Below, piece after piece: positions 24,694 through 26,849 of a stretch of DNA of 26,849 nt. A program made the translations under genes and the position numbers. How positions within the stretch are numbered: the first letter of the stretch is position 1; the number at the start of each line of letters is the position of its first letter. Source of the stretch: Campylobacterales bacterium (GTDB lineage Bacteria > Campylobacterota > Campylobacteria > Campylobacterales > QNZT01); contig JALSQA010000402.1 in assembly GCA_026985685.1 (NCBI GenBank), positions 1-26,849 of the forward strand, written 5' to 3'. Below the pieces are notes generated by a model, which searched no databases, was not told the origin of the DNA, and was given only the letters and a program-made list of their open reading frames with translations.

Positions 24694-25206
24694 TTATGAT
24701 AGATTTTTCTCGACATAATCTTCTAAAAACTTCTGCATATTTTTACGCTGAAGTTTTTTGGTATATGCTATTGCGTCCATATTATTGCTATCTTTGGCAA
24801 AAATATCTGCACCTTTTTCTAGTAAAAAAGTAACTATTTCCTCATAACCATAGCAAGCAGCTTGCATTAAAGGTGTTAATTTACTTTTACGATAAGTAAC
24901 ATTAACATCCATTTTTTGCTCTTGAACCAAATATTTTATCAATTCGATATTACCACAGACTACTGCTTCATCTAATAACGAAACCCCTTCAGAATCTGTT
25001 TGATTAATATCAACACCATTTTCTATCAGTAATTTGATAGTTTCAAAAGAACATTTTCTATGTATTGCATAAAAAAGAAGTGATTCTTCATTTTCATTAA
25101 GTTCATTTTCGACTATTTGATTTAAGTTGGCACCTTTTTTGATTGCCTGCTTGATAGCAAGATAGTTATCGCAAACTATAGCATCAACAATATCTTGATT
25201 TTGCAT
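24694..25206 (-). CDS. Ankyrin-repeat protein
   Basis: 170 aa, no signal peptide or membrane helix, so cytoplasmic. Four or so ankyrin repeats are visible: DAIVCDNYLAIKQAIKKGAN, ESLLFYAIHRKCSFETIKLLIENGVDIN, SLLDEAVVCGNIELIKYLVQ, and TPLMQAACYGYEEIVTFLLEKGADI, followed by a partial capping repeat. It likely binds another protein; its partner is unknown. A strong promoter lies upstream, and 63 bases separate it from oadG, which could therefore be partly co-transcribed. GGGG is placed 5-6 bases before the ATG. Confidence 0.85.
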   Translation of the reverse strand: MQNQDIVDAIVCDNYLAIKQAIKKGANLNQIVENELNENEESLLFYAIHRKCSFETIKLLIENGVDINQTDSEGVSLLDEAVVCGNIELIKYLVQEQKMDVNVTYRKSKLTPLMQAACYGYEEIVTFLLEKGADIFAKDSNNMDAIAYTKKLQRKNMQKFLEDYVEKNLS

Positions 25207-25232
25207 GTTTTTCCCCTATATTATTAGAGTTT

Positions 25233-25261
25233 ATTATAGCGAAAAAATAAAAGAATGTAAA
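25233..25261 (-). promoter_or_regulatory. Sigma70-type promoter of the ankyrin-repeat gene
   Basis: The minus strand has TTTACA (25261-25256), a 17-base spacer, and a perfect TATAAT (25238-25233), 27 bases before the ATG. One of the best consensus promoters in the window. Confidence 0.65.
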
Positions 25262-25284
25262 AGTGAGAAGAATTTTTAAGAGAT

Positions 25285-25310
25285 CTAAAACAGACCTAAG
25301 TCTGTTTTAG
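25285..25310 (-). terminator. Hairpin after the cytochrome c553 gene
   Basis: An 11-bp perfect stem (CTAAAACAGAC at 25285-25295 with 25300-25310) around a CTAA loop, 21 bases past the cytochrome stop. The descending arm carries TTTT but no separate T tract follows, so efficiency is uncertain. Confidence 0.6.
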
Positions 25311-25331
25311 AAAAGTATTTAAGATTATACC

Positions 25332-25631
25332 TTATTTTAAACCGTGAATATACTCAGCAACTGCTTTGATATCTGCATCAGAGTAAGAAGCAACTTGACC
25401 TTTCATCAAACCACCCATACCGTGTTGATTTAATGTACCAGCTTTGTAACCTTTAAGATCTTCTTCAATTTTTGCTGCATCTAAACCAGCGATAACTGCT
25501 GATTTTCCTAAAGCTTTTTTCTCACCTTTTGCACCATGACAACCTGCACATTTTTTGAAAAGTGCTGCACCGTCAGCCGCTAAGAAACTCATTGCACCTA
25601 ATGCTACTAATGTTAATACTACTTTTTTCAT
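25332..25631 (-). CDS. Monoheme cytochrome c553-type (class I)
   Basis: 99 aa. Signal peptide about 1-19 (VVLTLVALGAMSFLA), then the heme site CAGCH (28-32) and a Met ligand in GMGGLMKGQV (Met72 or Met76), ending in the usual C-terminal helix (DADIKAVAEYIHGLK). This is the small soluble periplasmic electron carrier that commonly links the bc1 complex or dehydrogenases to terminal reductases and oxidases in Campylobacterota. It has its own leader with AGGAG and a TATAAA-like -10 at 25663-25668, and a hairpin after its stop, so it is probably transcribed on its own. Confidence 0.93.
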   Translation of the reverse strand: MKKVVLTLVALGAMSFLAADGAALFKKCAGCHGAKGEKKALGKSAVIAGLDAAKIEEDLKGYKAGTLNQHGMGGLMKGQVASYSDADIKAVAEYIHGLK

Positions 25632-25693
25632 AATTTTCTCCTATTGTTTAATTAATTTTTATTTTATACTTTATTTACTTATAAACTCACAAA

Positions 25694-26011
25694 TTAGCAA
25701 GATGGAACATTTCCACTATCACTACCATACTCATGGAAGAAATCAAAAAGATCATCTAAATATTTATCTTTTACATCTTTTACTTTAGGGCATTCTTTTT
25801 TAATTTCATCTTCAAGTTTACCACTCTCTTTTAAAGCTTCCCATTCATCTTGTGTATGTTTAGCTGCCATTTTTGCACCATTGATACCACAAGCTTTTTT
25901 TAACTTTTTAAGGTAAAGTTTTTGACCTTTTGCAGGATCTGCTGAAGCTGCTGTTGTTGCAATACTTGCAAGAAGTACTGAAGTTGCTACGATACTAAGA
26001 AATTTTTTCAT
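25694..26011 (-). CDS. Exported cytochrome-like protein without a heme motif
   Basis: 105 aa with a clear signal peptide (about 1-24, ending ASA before DPAKG). The mature start DPAKGQKLYLKKLKKACG reads like the opening of a class I cytochrome c, but where CxxCH is expected there is CGING, so only one heme-motif cysteine (Cys41) is left. AKHTQDEWEAL (His52) and a C-terminal helix resemble small cytochrome-like proteins. Cys74 and the terminal Cys105 could form disulfides or bind metal. It stands between a real cytochrome c553 and a monoheme cytochrome gene. AAGGAG lies seven bases before the ATG. Function unknown; it might be a non-heme relative, a chaperone or a metal carrier. Confidence 0.8.
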   Translation of the reverse strand: MKKFLSIVATSVLLASIATTAASADPAKGQKLYLKKLKKACGINGAKMAAKHTQDEWEALKESGKLEDEIKKECPKVKDVKDKYLDDLFDFFHEYGSDSGNVPSC

Positions 26012-26042
26012 CTATGTCTCCTTAAAATTTAATTACAGCACA

Positions 26043-26048
26043 ATTATA
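26043..26048 (-). promoter_or_regulatory. Possible -10 box of the heme-less cytochrome-like gene
   Basis: A perfect TATAAT on the minus strand, 31 bases before the ATG; a second TATAAT lies at 26076-26081. Neither has a good -35. Confidence 0.35.
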
Positions 26049-26100
26049 AAATATAAAAGTGAAGCAATCGTGAAAATTATATACTATTGTATTTAAAAAT

Positions 26101-26457
26101 TCACTTTAATTTCCCAAATATCTTGTATTTTTCCCAATAAATATCAATTGCTTCTTTTAATTCTTGATCTTTTAGTGTAGTTTTATTTTTCAATCCATAT
26201 CGTGTAATTTGTTCTTTTCTTAGTGCAGAAGTAAAATAGTTTGGATTTTTAAGGAAATCAAAAAGTGCACTTTTTACAGAAACTTCACTACTATATTTTT
26301 TTAGATAACCCATAAAAATCTCTTGCATACTCAAAGACATCTGTTTATGGCACTTCATGCACTCTTTTGTATAAATATTGTCAGTTTTTGTATTTCTAGC
26401 TTCTAACAACATACTTATGAAAAACAATAACATTATAATGATTTTTATTTTTCCCAT
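26101..26457 (-). CDS. Small exported monoheme c-type cytochrome
   Basis: 118 aa. An N-terminal signal or anchor helix (about 4-19, IKIIIMLLFFISMLLEA) precedes one heme-binding CMKCH (33-37). The rest is helical and Lys-rich (MQEIFMGYLKKYSSEVSVKSALFDFLKNP ... YWEKYKIFGKLK) with several Met residues that might give the sixth ligand. I do not recognise the family. Its start overlaps the end of the sensor kinase gene by 13 bases, so the two are co-transcribed and the protein could work with that kinase in the envelope, for instance in redox or heme sensing; this is inference. Confidence 0.75.
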   Translation of the reverse strand: MGKIKIIIMLLFFISMLLEARNTKTDNIYTKECMKCHKQMSLSMQEIFMGYLKKYSSEVSVKSALFDFLKNPNYFTSALRKEQITRYGLKNKTTLKDQELKEAIDIYWEKYKIFGKLK

Positions 26458-26849
26458 GAAACCCTCACTTTTGTCCCTTTGGATATCTTTGATTTAAAAT
26501 TTATTGTCAAATTATACTCTTGTGCTATCGTATAGACGATATTTAATCCCAATCCAAAACCACCTTCACTTTGATTTAACCTTGTATATCGTTGAAAAAT
26601 TGTATCAATTTCTTTCTCATCAATACCAATACCACCATCTTCAATTTCAAAATAATTTTTTCTTAACCTAACAGCTATAAAACTATTTTTTTTATTATAT
26701 TTAATTGCATTAGAAAGTAAATTATCAATAATACGTGTAATTTTTGTTTTATCTATCTTAAGAAAGATATTTTTATCAAGATCTTTCATACATCTGATAG
26801 ACTTTGAAGAAGATATCACTTTAAAAAAATCTATTCTCTCTTCAAATAA
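26445..26849 (-). CDS. Sensor histidine kinase, C-terminal ATP-binding part (5' end outside window)
   Basis: The frame is open to the right edge, so only the last 134 residues are seen; a GTG at 26819 is internal. The HATPase domain is complete: N box DNLLSNAIKYNKK, G1 box DGGIGID, F box with FQRYTRL, G2 box GFGLGLNIV, and the closing SKGTKVRVSW. The dimerisation domain with the phosphorylated His and any sensor domain lie upstream. OmpR-type partners usually precede such kinases, but none is visible here. It overlaps the monoheme cytochrome gene by 13 bases. Confidence 0.92.
   Translation of the reverse strand, partial: LFEERIDFFKVISSSKSIRCMKDLDKNIFLKIDKTKITRIIDNLLSNAIKYNKKNSFIAVRLRKNYFEIEDGGIGIDEKEIDTIFQRYTRLNQSEGGFGLGLNIVYTIAQEYNLTINFKSKISKGTKVRVSWEK

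Noticed and set aside
24685..24698. CATAAT-AG-ATTATG palindrome at the ankyrin gene stop as a terminator
   Set aside because: The arms are only 6 bp of A/T-rich sequence with a 2-base gap; too weak to call in DNA of this composition.
1..26849. tRNA, rRNA, CRISPR array, insertion sequence or prophage genes
   Set aside because: I looked on both strands and saw no cloverleaf with a CCA end, no spaced direct repeats of CRISPR size, and no transposase, integrase or phage structural gene.

Overview
The window is strongly AT-rich, densely packed bacterial chromosome, and almost everything lies on the minus strand. Protein content points to a Campylobacterota (epsilonproteobacterial) genome, probably a free-living sulfur-oxidising type related to Sulfurimonas or Sulfurovum. 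The order serA - small membrane protein - rpsA - ispH - aroA - pheT - pheS with a divergent HIT gene, and the order argH ... pckA - biotin carboxyltransferase subunit, both match what I recall of Campylobacter jejuni chromosomal synteny. This assignment is from memory and from protein character, not from a search.

Layout. (1) 2-610 (+): 3' end of an efflux adaptor gene whose start lies outside the window. (2) 611-936: non-coding, with two hairpin terminators and a compound REP-like palindrome. (3) 937-6526 (-): a four-gene tripartite efflux operon read as TolC-like channel, adaptor, RND N-terminal half, RND C-terminal half. The RND pump is cut in two exactly between its two six-helix halves. 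(4) 6648-15651 (-): housekeeping block of serine biosynthesis (serA), a small membrane protein, ribosomal protein S1, isoprenoid biosynthesis (ispH), shikimate pathway (aroA) and both Phe-tRNA synthetase subunits, with short gaps or 4-11 bp overlaps. (5) 15742-16098 (+): HIT-family hydrolase, the only complete plus-strand gene. (6) 16112-17494 (-): argH. (7) 17552-19445 (-): a type II toxin-antitoxin pair, a non-coding stretch with two perfect hairpins, and an SQR-like flavoprotein that lacks one of the usual SQR cysteines. (8) 19588-24630 (-): PEP carboxykinase and the three subunits of a biotin-dependent, sodium-pumping oxaloacetate decarboxylase. (9) 24694-26849 (-): ankyrin-repeat protein, cytochrome c553, a cytochrome-like protein without a heme motif, a small monoheme cytochrome, and the 3' part of a sensor histidine kinase running off the window.

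How the genes fit together. The channel, adaptor and two RND halves should form one envelope-spanning export machine, and two histidine clusters in the N-terminal half hint at metal binding or metal export. OadGAB and PckA both act on oxaloacetate, one decarboxylating it to pyruvate (or running as a carboxylase), the other making PEP, so they form a C3/C4 node tied to the sodium gradient. The small cytochromes at the right end belong to periplasmic electron transfer, and one overlaps the end of a sensor kinase gene. I found no tRNA, rRNA, CRISPR array, insertion sequence or prophage gene. The most unusual features are the split RND pump with its His clusters, the heme-less cytochrome-like protein and the kinase-cytochrome overlap.
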